A stretch of DNA of 64,000 nucleotides from Bacteroidota bacterium (GCA_018266835.1 JAFDZP010000006.1:62001-126000); one strand, 5' to 3'. Shown: positions 17,077 to 27,085, numbered from the stretch's first letter. Made by a program: numbers and translations. Notes: generated from the sequence alone by a model not told the origin.

Positions 17077-18354
17077 TTATAGTTCATCGAACCATTCTTT
17101 TATCTTTGCAAGTATTCCCTTCGCATTAAGCTTCTTTGACTTCTTCTTTTTATCGGTTGGTGAAAGTTTATACGCATCGTTCAGTGTTTTTACTCTGTGA
17201 AGAACAAGTCCCACGCCTGTTGCAAAAATAGGACTCTCAACTTCTTTTGTTAGTCCGCCTGAAAGACCGGTTGGAAATCCCAAGTTAACTTCCATTCCAA
17301 GCACTTCTTCAGCAAGCTCACGTGAGCCTCTTACTAATGATCCACCGCCTGTAACTACAACACCTGCGTGTAATTCTTTTTGAATTCCTGAATTTTTTAA
17401 TTCAACTGCGCTGAGTTCAAAAATATCCTGCATACGCGCCATTATAATTCTTGACAGAATGCTTTTCTTAGTACGCTTCGGCTGATTGCGATGAATTGAT
17501 TCAAATGTAATTTCATCATCATTAAGTATTTCGCTAAGTGTTGCATAGCCGTAATCACGTTTTATTCTCTCTGCTTCTGCATCTGAAATTCCGAGCGCTT
17601 CCACTATATCGTTCGTGACTAAATTTCCGGCAATACCAATACCTGCAGTGTATTTTAAAACACCTTTTTTGAAAACTGCAACGTCAGTTGTTCCGCCGCC
17701 GATATCAATCATTGCAACACCGACCTTCTTTTCTGTTTCATCAAGCACGGAATAAGATGATGCAATAGGCTCAAGCACAATATCATCTATATCAACGCCG
17801 CAACTTGTAACGCATTTGGATAAATCATCGATAGATGATACAAGTCCTGTTATAATATTTACTTTAGCTTCAAGCTTTGTTCCGAACATACCAACAGGAG
17901 TTTCATATATTCCATCCTTGCCGTCTATAATATATTCCTGTGGAACAACTTCAATTATTTTTGTATCGCTTGGTAATTTCAAAATTCGTGACTGGTCCAA
18001 CAATCTTCTTACATCTTCCTCTGAAATAACTCTGTCAGGATTATTAATACCTATTATACTGCTTGACTGTATGCATCTTATATGATGCCCGGCAATACCG
18101 ACAGACACTGAAGAAATATCAACACCTGAATTTAATTTTGCTTCTTCAAGAGCAGCTTTAATCGATTCAATTGTCTTATGAGGATTTACAACTATACCTC
18201 TGTGCAAACCATCAGAAGGAGCTTTGCCGATTCCGATTATATCAATTTTTTTATCACCCATTATCCTTGCAACGATAACGCATACCTTCGTTGTGCCAAC
18301 ATCAAGTCCCACAACTATATCTTCATCCATGTATGATTTTGTATTTTTCGACAT
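17077..18354 (-). CDS. ftsA: Cell division protein FtsA
   Basis: This 425-residue actin-like ATPase tethers FtsZ to the membrane. The two phosphate-binding segments are visible: DVGTTKVCVIVARI at 19-32 and MIDIGGGTTDVAVFK in the middle. The SHS2/1C subdomain lies between them. Near the end is a Lys-rich linker and then the amphipathic helix GILAKIKEWFDEL (413-425), the membrane anchor. The gene begins 6 bp after ftsQ and is followed by ftsZ, the usual order. Confidence 0.97.
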   Translation of the reverse strand: MSKNTKSYMDEDIVVGLDVGTTKVCVIVARIMGDKKIDIIGIGKAPSDGLHRGIVVNPHKTIESIKAALEEAKLNSGVDISSVSVGIAGHHIRCIQSSSIIGINNPDRVISEEDVRRLLDQSRILKLPSDTKIIEVVPQEYIIDGKDGIYETPVGMFGTKLEAKVNIITGLVSSIDDLSKCVTSCGVDIDDIVLEPIASSYSVLDETEKKVGVAMIDIGGGTTDVAVFKKGVLKYTAGIGIAGNLVTNDIVEALGISDAEAERIKRDYGYATLSEILNDDEITFESIHRNQPKRTKKSILSRIIMARMQDIFELSAVELKNSGIQKELHAGVVVTGGGSLVRGSRELAEEVLGMEVNLGFPTGLSGGLTKEVESPIFATGVGLVLHRVKTLNDAYKLSPTDKKKKSKKLNAKGILAKIKEWFDEL

Positions 18355-18360
18355 AATATT

Positions 18361-19140
18361 TTATTGATAGTTTACTACAATCTGATTCGAGTAACGTAAA
18401 TCCAGATAATTTATTTTTTTATTCCTGTTGTCAGGATAGATCTGAGTAAGGTAATTATTCAAATATGTTAACCTGTTTAGAATTGTTTTCTGATAATCTT
18501 TATTCGCAATACTTTCAGTTTCTCTCGGTAAATAACATGGGAACGGAATATCATTCGTGTAAACAACTATCGCATTCGGGTCCGCAAAATTAATTTCAGA
18601 AATATTGTTGTACAAAACTTTATTTTTCTTGTAAGTATTCATAATCATAAACATTGCAATTCTTATCTCTTCACTTTTCAGTTTTGCTGACTTAACTTCA
18701 GAGGGAGTTAGTTTCAATCCGCTTATCACAGGTAAATCGAATATCTTTTTGATGTTCTTATAAGTAAATAATTCAAGTTCTTCATCAATTAACTTCACTT
18801 CGTTATCAAGACTTACAATTGCAAGAGGTCTCTTTTCAATAACTTCAATCACAAGTTCATCCGGCGGCTGTTTGCTTACAAATGCTTTTTTAATTTCAGG
18901 ATGTCTTAAAATTCTATCCTGAATAATTTTTAAGTTAAGCTCATCATCGAATGCAACAGTATCTTTTAATCTTGCAATATCCAGTATTTCATCACGGGTT
19001 ACTGATACATTTCCTTTAATTGTAATCTTATCATACTTGCTGTCCGCCTTCCATTTATTTGCCAATACTACCGATGACACTACAATCAGCACTATCAGAA
19101 AGAATAAACTCAGAAATCTATATTTGCGGAATATTGCCAT
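18361..19140 (-). CDS. ftsQ: Cell division protein FtsQ/DivIB
   Basis: This 259-residue protein is a single-pass membrane component of the divisome. A short basic N-terminus is followed by a helix at about 10-28 (FLSLFFLIVLIVVSSVVL). Next come a POTRA domain (DKITIKGNVSVTRDEILDIA, about 37-105) and a beta domain to the end. It links FtsL/FtsB to the synthase complex FtsW-FtsI. It lies between murC (13 bp) and ftsA (6 bp). murB and ddl, which often sit between murC and ftsQ in other bacteria, are absent here. Confidence 0.88.
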   Translation of the reverse strand: MAIFRKYRFLSLFFLIVLIVVSSVVLANKWKADSKYDKITIKGNVSVTRDEILDIARLKDTVAFDDELNLKIIQDRILRHPEIKKAFVSKQPPDELVIEVIEKRPLAIVSLDNEVKLIDEELELFTYKNIKKIFDLPVISGLKLTPSEVKSAKLKSEEIRIAMFMIMNTYKKNKVLYNNISEINFADPNAIVVYTNDIPFPCYLPRETESIANKDYQKTILNRLTYLNNYLTQIYPDNRNKKINYLDLRYSNQIVVNYQ

Positions 19141-19153
19141 TTATCTTTTTAAA

Positions 19154-20527
19154 TCAATATTTATTTTTTACTATTGATACATACTCATCGCAGTAGTTAG
19201 TTATCGTTCCTGCTCCCTGAAAAATTACAATGTCTTTATCTTTTACAATTTCTTTTAGCTTCTTGAAAATATCGGATTTCTCATTGAAGGAATATGCTTC
19301 CTTCGGATAATTTTTATTAAACTCTTTAAATATCAAATCACTTGTTACACCTTCTATCGGCAGTTCCCTTGCAGGATAAATTTTATCAAGAATAAGAATG
19401 TCTGTCCCAGCAAATGCCTCACTGAAAGCTTTATAAAAATCTTTCGTTCTCGAATAAAGATGCGGCTGAAACACTGTGATAATTCTTCCGAGATTTATCG
19501 AACGTGCTGCTTCAAGCGTTGCTTTTACTTCTGTTGGGTGATGCGCATAGTCATCGTAAACTCTTATTCCGTTTGTAAACTTAAGCTCAAATCTTCTCTT
19601 CACTCCACCAAAGTTCTGTAATCCATTAGAAATCTGCTCATCATTTAATCCTGTTTCTCTTGCTGCCAGAAACGCAGCAGAAGAGTTAAGCATATTGTGT
19701 CTTCCTATTACCGAAAGATTTATTTGTGATTCGTTTAATTTAAATGAACATGTTTTTTCAGAATAAGTGATGTTATCAATAACAAAATCATTTTCATCGT
19801 CAAACCCGAAAAACATTTTTTGTTTTCCAATTCTGCCTGCAATCGCTCTTACATTTTCATCGTCACCATTTAAAATTACTTTGCAATTCTCTTTTCCAAG
19901 ATTGCAGAACTTTATAAAATTGTTTTGTATGTCTTCAAGATTTTCATAGATATCCAGATGGTCTGACTCAATATTATTTACGATAATCACATCTGCTTTC
20001 AGTGTAAGAAAGCTTCTGTCATATTCATCAGCTTCCACTACCGCTATATTACTGTTCCCTATTCTTGATGAGCTGCCGTCTAAAAATGAAAGATTACCTC
20101 CGACAAAAACAGTAGGGTCAAGATCATTCTCAATTAAAATCTTTGCAACCATCGAAGTTGTTGTCGTTTTACCATGTGTCCCGCTTACTGCAATTAAAAA
20201 TTTATCGTTTACAATTTCACCTAAAGCTTTCGCTCTTTTAATAGTCGGAATATTTAATGAAACTGATTTTATATACTCCGGATTGTCTTCTTTCACAGCT
20301 GCCGAATAAATTACAAGCTCAGTGTCATCCAGAAGAAAATCTGTATTATGACCTTCATGTATCGTTATTCCGAAATTTTTCAAACGCTCGGAAATCTCAG
20401 TAGTGTACGAATCACTTCCCGAGACCACATAATTATTCTTTGCGAGATATTCAGCTATCCCGCTCATTCCTATTCCCCCTATACCTATGAAGTGTACCTT
20501 TTTAATATTTCCGAATACTTCGCTCAT
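19154..20527 (-). CDS. murC: UDP-N-acetylmuramate--L-alanine ligase
   Basis: This 457-residue cytoplasmic ATP-dependent ligase adds L-alanine to UDP-MurNAc. The N-terminal UDP-binding loop is VHFIGIGGIGMSGIAEYL, the ATP loop is GTHGKTTTTSM, and the third domain carries YDDYAHHPTEVKATL and FQPHLYSRTKDF, all typical of MurC. The start codon overlaps the stop of the preceding small membrane protein gene by one base, so translation is probably coupled. Confidence 0.97.
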   Translation of the reverse strand: MSEVFGNIKKVHFIGIGGIGMSGIAEYLAKNNYVVSGSDSYTTEISERLKNFGITIHEGHNTDFLLDDTELVIYSAAVKEDNPEYIKSVSLNIPTIKRAKALGEIVNDKFLIAVSGTHGKTTTTSMVAKILIENDLDPTVFVGGNLSFLDGSSSRIGNSNIAVVEADEYDRSFLTLKADVIIVNNIESDHLDIYENLEDIQNNFIKFCNLGKENCKVILNGDDENVRAIAGRIGKQKMFFGFDDENDFVIDNITYSEKTCSFKLNESQINLSVIGRHNMLNSSAAFLAARETGLNDEQISNGLQNFGGVKRRFELKFTNGIRVYDDYAHHPTEVKATLEAARSINLGRIITVFQPHLYSRTKDFYKAFSEAFAGTDILILDKIYPARELPIEGVTSDLIFKEFNKNYPKEAYSFNEKSDIFKKLKEIVKDKDIVIFQGAGTITNYCDEYVSIVKNKY

Positions 20528-20997
20528 TAAATTTTATTTTGAAGTCCTTTTCTTATTTGTTGAAATTCCGATATCAGTTTTGTTTCATTCTGGAAATCAC
20601 TTAGTCTTATTCTTAACAATCTTTTTCTGTTCGATAATTTTAACTTCACTAATCTTATATTGCTCTTTTCCAATCTTCCTTCTTTTTTCTCCCGTGAAAA
20701 TTTTATTCCGACAATTTCGTTGTAAGGCAGTTCTCTTTGTCCGAATCTGTTTTTCAGAGTTATCTTTCTGTCATCAAAAATTAAATATCTCGCTCTGATG
20801 TAATTTGAAATAAGGACTATCAAAAAGAACACAATGAATGCAGTAAAGATATAAATAATCGGATCCTGAATTACTACCTGAAATTTTTCATCGGAAAAAC
20901 TCCCTTTTAAAATTACATAAGCAATAAATACGAACAAATAAATCAGCAGTGATGTGTAATAAAAATCTAATCTGTATTTATATGTTCTTTCATTCAT
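20527..20997 (-). CDS. Small two-helix membrane protein inside the dcw cluster
   Basis: This 156-residue protein has two membrane helices near residues 12-30 and 47-66, followed by a basic beta-rich cytoplasmic domain (ARYLIFDDRKITLKNRFGQRE, then LPYNEIVGIKFS and a C-terminal helix). The layout resembles bacterial PH-like (bPH2/YdbS) domain proteins, but that is a shape-level guess. It overlaps murG by 4 bp and murC by 1 bp, so it is translated as part of the cell-wall operon. It is not a standard member of that cluster. Its role in division or cell-wall assembly is inferred from location alone. Confidence 0.7.
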   Translation of the reverse strand: MNERTYKYRLDFYYTSLLIYLFVFIAYVILKGSFSDEKFQVVIQDPIIYIFTAFIVFFLIVLISNYIRARYLIFDDRKITLKNRFGQRELPYNEIVGIKFSREKKEGRLEKSNIRLVKLKLSNRKRLLRIRLSDFQNETKLISEFQQIRKGLQNKI

Positions 20998-22091
20998 AAT
21001 TTTGCAAGCTTTATAACTTCATCTGCAATTTTAGAAGCTGCATGTATATCAGAGAACTTTGAAACATTAGTTTTCAATTCATTCAGTAAATTTTCATCGT
21101 ATAAATATTTTTCAATCGTGTTGTACATTTCGTTATCAAGATCTTTTTGCAAAAGCATCACTGCAGCTTTTCTGTTCATCATACTTCTTGCATTCATTTC
21201 CTGATGATTTTCAGCGGAAGTCGGCAGCGGGATCAATATTGCAGGAAGCTCTAAGTACGCAATTTCCATGATACTTGTAATTCCCGAGCGGCATATAACT
21301 AAGTCAGCGGCGGAAAAAGCATAAGCAATCTTTTCAATAAAATCCAAAATTTTTATTTTATCGGAGTAAGGTTCATACTTATCTTTGTAATGTTTGAAGT
21401 CAGGAACGCCTGTCTGCCATATCAGATTTATATTTTTTTCATACAACTTCGGAGCAATTTTATCCAGCGCTATGTTAATTCCTCTTGCTCCTTGGCTTGC
21501 ACCGAATATAAAAATCGTTTTATTTTCAACCGGAAGATTGAAAGATTTCAACGCTTCCTTCTTATCTATCAGTTTCAATGATGTTCTTATCGGATGTGCA
21601 ATGTTCAAAATATTATTTTTTCTCTTTACATATTTATTACTGTCTTCAAATGTCAGAACAACTTTATCTGCTTTTTTAGATAAATACTGTATTGTCTTTC
21701 CGGGATATGAATTTCCTTCCTGTAAAAGCACTGGGACTTTTAATCTGTTCGCTGCATAAATTACCGGACCGCATACAAATCCGCCGGTACCGACAACAAC
21801 ATCAGGCTTAAAGTCTTTTATAATTCTTCTGCTTTTTAAAACAGAGCCGACTACTTTCATGGGAAGAGAAATGTTCATCAGATATTTCTCTCTGTTGAAT
21901 CCTGCAATTTCGATTAACTTAATATTGTAATTATTTTGCGGCACTATTTTTTCTTCTATTCTTCCTTTAGCTCCGATAAACAGAATTTCTGCATCGGGAA
22001 ATTTCTTTTTTATTTCATCTGCAATAGCGATTGCGGGGAAAATATGTCCTCCCGTTCCGCCTGCAGCAAATATTACTTTAAGCACTGGCAA
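20994..22091 (-). CDS. murG: Lipid II synthase, GlcNAc transferase MurG
   Basis: This 365-residue GT28-family enzyme transfers GlcNAc from UDP-GlcNAc to lipid I on the inner face of the membrane. The N-terminal Gly-rich loop FAAGGTGGHIFPAIAIA (9-25) and the second motif VVGTGGFVCGP are typical. The donor-site stretch includes FGASQGARGIN, CRSGITSIMEIAYLELPAILIPLPTS (in two parts) and ENHQ. It overlaps ftsW by 14 bp and the next gene by 4 bp. Confidence 0.97.
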   Translation of the reverse strand: MPVLKVIFAAGGTGGHIFPAIAIADEIKKKFPDAEILFIGAKGRIEEKIVPQNNYNIKLIEIAGFNREKYLMNISLPMKVVGSVLKSRRIIKDFKPDVVVGTGGFVCGPVIYAANRLKVPVLLQEGNSYPGKTIQYLSKKADKVVLTFEDSNKYVKRKNNILNIAHPIRTSLKLIDKKEALKSFNLPVENKTIFIFGASQGARGINIALDKIAPKLYEKNINLIWQTGVPDFKHYKDKYEPYSDKIKILDFIEKIAYAFSAADLVICRSGITSIMEIAYLELPAILIPLPTSAENHQEMNARSMMNRKAAVMLLQKDLDNEMYNTIEKYLYDENLLNELKTNVSKFSDIHAASKIADEVIKLAKL

Positions 22092-23208
22092 ATTTAAATT
22101 CTTCTACTTCTTTCTTCTCCGTTGCAAAAGAAGATATATTCAATAAAATCCCTACTGCAATTGAATTAAAAAACAAAGCTGTTCCACCGTAACTTATAAA
22201 AGGAAGCGGCACGCCTGTCGTAGGAATAACACCAGTAGCCACACACATATTTATAACTGCGTAAAATGAAAGTACAGTTGTAATTCCGAATGCAAGATAT
22301 CTTCCGAAATCATCCTGAACATTTTTTACAATTCTGTAACCTCTGAACATGAACAAAGCAAACAAAGTAATTATCAAAGCTGTACCAATGAAACCATATT
22401 CTTCACCGACGATTGAAAAAATAAAATCACCGTATGCCTCAGGTAAATAAAAATCTCTTTGTATTGAATTCCCCGGTCCGATTCCTGTAATACCGCCGTT
22501 ACCAAATCCGATAATTGCCTGCATCAACTGATAATTCGAATTTCCTCCTGATGCATATTCAGAGTGAGAGGAAAGACGATTGAGTATATAATTTTTTGAA
22601 AGAACGAATAAGACTGCAAATGGTAAAATAATCAATCCCGTAAATATTAAATGTTTCAGCTTCACTTCGGAAAGAAATAACATTAAAAATGAAGTAGAAA
22701 GAATTATCATCGATACCGAAAAATTCGGCTGAAACGCAACAAGCATCGAAACAAACAACACGTAAAAAATAATTACCATATAACCTTTATAAAGCAAATG
22801 TAAATAATCTTTTTTTCTTGCCAACAACGCTGCAACGTATATTATCAGAGTGTACTTTGCAAAATCAGAAGGCTGAAAACTTAAAGGACCAAGACTTATC
22901 CATCTGCTTGCGCCTTTCATTCCTACTCCGCCGAAGAAAATATAGATAAGCATTAATATGGAAATCCATATCAGATACTTTGAATACTTTTGAATCATTC
23001 TGTAATCAAGTTTTGCGAACGCAAAAATCAAAACGATACCAAATAACACTCTCATTGTATGCTGGCGGAATAACATATTGGGATCAGAAAACTTATCCAT
23101 AGCAAAAGATGAACTTGCACTGTATACTGCGCCAATGCTGAAGAATAGCATCAGCAGCACAGGAATCAGAATCCAGATATCAATTTTATGTTTTGATGTA
23201 TCGCTCAA
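22078..23208 (-). CDS. ftsW: Lipid II polymerase FtsW
   Basis: This 376-residue SEDS-family membrane protein polymerises septal peptidoglycan with FtsI. About ten hydrophobic segments are visible. Family motifs include GASRWISLGPLSFQPSDFAK at about residue 94, VAFQPNFS, the EEYGFIG stretch, and the C-terminal TGVPLPFISYGGTALF. Length is normal. It lies 4 bp after murD and overlaps murG by 14 bp. An FtsW rather than RodA assignment rests on its place in the dcw cluster next to murG and murD. Confidence 0.95.
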   Translation of the reverse strand: MSDTSKHKIDIWILIPVLLMLFFSIGAVYSASSSFAMDKFSDPNMLFRQHTMRVLFGIVLIFAFAKLDYRMIQKYSKYLIWISILMLIYIFFGGVGMKGASRWISLGPLSFQPSDFAKYTLIIYVAALLARKKDYLHLLYKGYMVIIFYVLFVSMLVAFQPNFSVSMIILSTSFLMLFLSEVKLKHLIFTGLIILPFAVLFVLSKNYILNRLSSHSEYASGGNSNYQLMQAIIGFGNGGITGIGPGNSIQRDFYLPEAYGDFIFSIVGEEYGFIGTALIITLFALFMFRGYRIVKNVQDDFGRYLAFGITTVLSFYAVINMCVATGVIPTTGVPLPFISYGGTALFFNSIAVGILLNISSFATEKKEVEEFKFASA

Positions 23209-23212
23209 TCTT

Positions 23213-24580
23213 TTATAGATTATTTACTAATTCTTTAAATTTTGTACCGCGCTCTTCGAAGTTGTTGAACATATCGAAGCTCTTACATGCAGGTGAAAGA
23301 AGTACCGTATCCCCCGCTTCACTTGTTTTATATGAATAACTCACTGCGTCTTCGTAAGAATCTGCAACGTAAACTTTTTTAAAAGGGCTGAAAAAATTAT
23401 TTATTTTATCTTTGCTTGAACCGACGGCAATAATCTCTTTCACTCTGTCATTCACTAAATCTTTCACGACATTATAATCGTTGTTTACATCTTTACCCCC
23501 AAGAATCAAAACAATATTTTTATCAAATGATTGTAACGCAACGATAAGAGCATCAATGTTTGTTGCTTTTGAATCATTGTAGTATGGCACTCCGTTCAAT
23601 TCTCTTACAAATTCTATTCTGTGCTCAACACCTTTGAATTTCATTAAAGTTTCTTCTATTTCATCACATGAAATTCCGAATTTTTTGGCTGCAACTATTG
23701 CTGCAAGAACATTATAGACATTATGGTTTCCTTTGAGGTAAACATCTTTTCGTAATACTACATCGTCCAATTGATTTTTCTTTTTATCGAAATAATAAAG
23801 CATACCATTCATCAAATAAGCACCTGTATTGAAATCAGATTCATATAAATTTTCCATTACACTTATAGCAGCAATGTTTTTTTTATAATCTTTCAATTTG
23901 TCACGCAATATTTCATCATCATAGTTGTAAACAAGTAAATTATCACCCGATTGATTTGATGAAATCTTTAATTTTGCATTCAGATAATTTTCAAATGAAC
24001 CGTGCCAATCAATATGGTCAGGTGTAATATTTAAAATTATTGCAACTTCAGGACTCAATGTCTCTATATCTTCTAACTGAAAACTGCTTAATTCAAGAAC
24101 AACTATTGAATCTTTGGTAACATCATTTACAATTTCAGAAAAAGCTTTACCTACATTACCACATACGAAAGTCTTGTATCCTGCATTTTTAAAAATTTCT
24201 CCTATGAGAACTGTAGTTGTAGTTTTGCCATTAGTACCGGTAATTCCAATAATCGGAGCAGGACAAAACCAACTTGCAGCTTCAACTTCAGAATATATTT
24301 TTTTCTTTAAATCTCTTGCCTTCATTAAAATTTCTTTAGAAGGAGGAATGCCCGGACTTTTAATAATCACATCATAATCTAAAATAGAATCTGTAAATCC
24401 ATTAGATTCGATTTTGAAATTATCTGATTCAATATTTAAACTGTTTGCATTCAATTCTTTTTCGTCCGTTAAGAGAACCTCTTTTGCTGCGTTATTTAAT
24501 AACAATTTTGTAATTGCAATTCCGCTTCTTCCTGCCCCAAGCACTGCAAACTTTGTATTTTTAATCTCTTCCTGTTTCAA
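23213..24580 (-). CDS. murD: UDP-MurNAc-L-alanine--D-glutamate ligase
   Basis: This 455-residue Mur ligase adds D-glutamate to UDP-MurNAc-L-Ala. It starts with the UDP-binding loop AVLGAGRSGIAITKLLL, then has the ATP loop GITGTNGKTTTTVLIGEI at about 110, the central segment NITPDHIDWHGSFENYL, and YNDSKATNIDALIVAL with ILGGKD in the C-terminal domain. These are MurD-specific spellings. Adjacent genes are mraY (5-bp gap) and ftsW (4-bp gap). Confidence 0.97.
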   Translation of the reverse strand: MKQEEIKNTKFAVLGAGRSGIAITKLLLNNAAKEVLLTDEKELNANSLNIESDNFKIESNGFTDSILDYDVIIKSPGIPPSKEILMKARDLKKKIYSEVEAASWFCPAPIIGITGTNGKTTTTVLIGEIFKNAGYKTFVCGNVGKAFSEIVNDVTKDSIVVLELSSFQLEDIETLSPEVAIILNITPDHIDWHGSFENYLNAKLKISSNQSGDNLLVYNYDDEILRDKLKDYKKNIAAISVMENLYESDFNTGAYLMNGMLYYFDKKKNQLDDVVLRKDVYLKGNHNVYNVLAAIVAAKKFGISCDEIEETLMKFKGVEHRIEFVRELNGVPYYNDSKATNIDALIVALQSFDKNIVLILGGKDVNNDYNVVKDLVNDRVKEIIAVGSSKDKINNFFSPFKKVYVADSYEDAVSYSYKTSEAGDTVLLSPACKSFDMFNNFEERGTKFKELVNNL

Positions 24581-24585
24581 AAAAC

Positions 24586-25695
24586 TTATCTGATTTTAAA
24601 TGTTGCTAAAGCCATAATTGCAAGTATAACTGCTACTATGTAAAATCTTACCACTATCTTAGGTTCAGGAATTCCCTTCATTTCAAAGTGATGATGAAGC
24701 GGCGCCATTTTAAAAATTCTTCGTCCTTCACCGTATCTCTTTTTTGTGTACTTGAAATAATATCTTTGCAAAATAACGGATACTGTTTCTACGAAAAATA
24801 TTCCGCCGAGCAGCGGTAATAAAAATTCTTTTTTAACAAGTATGCATAATGTTCCAATTGCGCCTCCCAATGCTAACGAACCCGTATCTCCCATAAAAAC
24901 CTGTGCAGGATATGAATTGTACCATAAAAACCCGAGTGAAGCCCCTGCCAATGCAGTGCAATAAATTGCAAGCTCACCGTTACCTTTTAAATAAATTATA
25001 TTCAGATATTTTGCTGCCTCAACGTTACCTGATACATATGCAATCACACCCAAAGTTAAAGCAACAATACCAACTGTTCCTGTAGCAAGACCATCAAGGC
25101 CGTCTGTTAAGTTTACAGCATTCGACATTGCTGTTATGATGAACACAACTATCGGTATATAGAAATATGAAAAATCAAATTCAAAATTTTTCAGAAAAGG
25201 AATTGTTGTAATCGAATTAATCTTATGAAACTCCGGCAGAAAATATACCAAGACTGCTACTATCAATCCTACTAAAAGCTGAAACATCAATTTATATTTT
25301 TCAACAAGACCTTTTTTATATTTTTTAATAACTTTTAAATAATCATCAAGAAATCCTACAGCTCCCAGCGAAATCGTCACAAACAACATTATTAAAACAT
25401 ATGTATTGCTCAAATCTCCCCATAACAAAACGGGAATTAAAACTGAAAGCAGAATAATAAAGCCGCCCATAGTGGGAGTACCTGCTTTTGACCAGTGAAA
25501 TTTTGGTCCGTCTTCTTTCTTCGCTTCGCCGATTTGCTTTTTCTTCAGGATCTCAATTATTTTCGGCCCTATTACAAAACAAAAAAGCAGCGCTGTTATA
25601 GCAGCCATTGCAGAACGAAATGTGAGGAAACGAAATACATCAAATCCCGGAGGACTGAATTTTGCGTTTATCCATTCAGCTAATTTATAGAGCAT
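24586..25695 (-). CDS. mraY: Phospho-MurNAc-pentapeptide transferase MraY
   Basis: This 369-residue membrane enzyme makes lipid I from UDP-MurNAc-pentapeptide and undecaprenyl phosphate. About ten helices are visible. Conserved loops include GTPTMGG, FLDDYLK, NAVNLTDGLDGLATG, FMGDTGSLALGG and APLHHHFE. The aspartates of DDY, DGLDG and GDTG are the catalytic and Mg-binding set. It overlaps murF by 11 bp. Length is typical of the family. Confidence 0.97.
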   Translation of the reverse strand: MLYKLAEWINAKFSPPGFDVFRFLTFRSAMAAITALLFCFVIGPKIIEILKKKQIGEAKKEDGPKFHWSKAGTPTMGGFIILLSVLIPVLLWGDLSNTYVLIMLFVTISLGAVGFLDDYLKVIKKYKKGLVEKYKLMFQLLVGLIVAVLVYFLPEFHKINSITTIPFLKNFEFDFSYFYIPIVVFIITAMSNAVNLTDGLDGLATGTVGIVALTLGVIAYVSGNVEAAKYLNIIYLKGNGELAIYCTALAGASLGFLWYNSYPAQVFMGDTGSLALGGAIGTLCILVKKEFLLPLLGGIFFVETVSVILQRYYFKYTKKRYGEGRRIFKMAPLHHHFEMKGIPEPKIVVRFYIVAVILAIMALATFKIR

Positions 25696-27085
25696 TAGAA
25701 TTTTGTATTAAGTTTTCCACAACTTCTTCCATTTTCATTCCGCGAGAACCTTTGACGTATATTACGTCATTTTTCTTAATGTTATTTTTAAGATGACTGA
25801 TTAAATCAGTTTTCTTTTCAAAGTATAAATTATTTTTTACACCTTTTGCAGATTTGTATGTATTCAATGACTCAGGACCTGTTGTAAATAAATTTTCCAG
25901 TTTTAATTTTACCGCTAAACTTCCTATGTATGAATGTTCATTCTTGCTTGCTTTACCCAGCTCAAGCATATCCGAAAGTACTGCGTATTTATTTCCTTTT
26001 GTTTTAAACTCGTTGATTGTTTCTAATCCCATCTTTACGGAGTCAGGATTGCTGTTATAAGCATCATTTATAATTGTTAGTCCGTTCTTTATTATAACTT
26101 CCATTCTTTTTGAACTTGTCGGTTTAAACTCCTTTAAAGATTTTCTGATTTTCATAGGAGAAACATCGAAATATAATCCAGCGCTTGCTGCAGCTAAACC
26201 ATTCACTACTGAGTGTTTTCCAAAAGTTGCCACTGTTACATTAAAAGAACTTTTTTTATAAGTAATATTCAACTCAGGTTCAAAATCTTTATTAAACTTT
26301 ACAAACTTTCCTTTCACATCTGCTGACTTCTTATTTGAATAAGTAAATTTATTTTCTTTCTTTAACTTGTCTGAATATTTATTAATAAAATCGTCATCAA
26401 CATTACAAAAGCAGACTGCGTTATTTTTTTTCAGATAGTCATATAATTCAAATTCTGCTTTAGCCACGCCTTTAGTTGTTTTGAAAAATTCTAAATGCTC
26501 TCTTCCTATATTTGTAATCATTCCATATTGAGGTTTAGCAATCTCACATAAATATTTTATCTCTCCAAAATGATTGCATCCGACTTCAAGAACTGCAAAA
26601 TTATGTTTATCGTTTAATCTCAAAAGTGTTAAAGGCAGACCAATATGATTATTAAAATTACCTTCAGTTTTTAAGACGTTGTATTTTTGTGAAAGAACAC
26701 TTGCTACTAAATCCTTTGTTGTCGTTTTACCATTGCTGCCGCCGATGCACAAAACGGGAATTCCAAACTTCTCCCTATGTTTTTGCGCGAAAGCACCAAG
26801 AGATAAAATTGTATCTGCAACAACTATAAAAGAACTATTTACAAAATCTTTTTTATTTTTTAAGAACCATTTCTTTTCAACTACTGCAAGCTTTACACCT
26901 TTTTTAAAAACATCCTTTAAATATTTATGACCGTCTGTATTTTCACCTTTTATTGCAAAAAAAATTTGATTTTCTTTTATTCTTCTGGAATCTATTTCCG
27001 CTGATTCAAAATTGTATTTTGCAACTTTCTCAATATTGTAAAATGCTTCCGTTTCTATTTTAAAAAAATCTTCTGCTCTTATCAC
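25685..27085 (-). CDS. murF: UDP-MurNAc-tripeptide--D-Ala-D-Ala ligase
   Basis: This 466-residue Mur ligase finishes the cytoplasmic precursor by adding D-Ala-D-Ala. The MurF pattern is seen in the N-terminal domain (SAEIDSRRIKENQIFFAIKG), the ATP loop IGGSNGKTTTKDLVASVL, TNIGREHLEFF, and INDAYNSNPDSVKMGL in the C-terminal domain. The start overlaps the murE stop by 4 bp (ATGA type), indicating coupled translation. Confidence 0.97.
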   Translation of the reverse strand: MIRAEDFFKIETEAFYNIEKVAKYNFESAEIDSRRIKENQIFFAIKGENTDGHKYLKDVFKKGVKLAVVEKKWFLKNKKDFVNSSFIVVADTILSLGAFAQKHREKFGIPVLCIGGSNGKTTTKDLVASVLSQKYNVLKTEGNFNNHIGLPLTLLRLNDKHNFAVLEVGCNHFGEIKYLCEIAKPQYGMITNIGREHLEFFKTTKGVAKAEFELYDYLKKNNAVCFCNVDDDFINKYSDKLKKENKFTYSNKKSADVKGKFVKFNKDFEPELNITYKKSSFNVTVATFGKHSVVNGLAAASAGLYFDVSPMKIRKSLKEFKPTSSKRMEVIIKNGLTIINDAYNSNPDSVKMGLETINEFKTKGNKYAVLSDMLELGKASKNEHSYIGSLAVKLKLENLFTTGPESLNTYKSAKGVKNNLYFEKKTDLISHLKNNIKKNDVIYVKGSRGMKMEEVVENLIQNSNAL

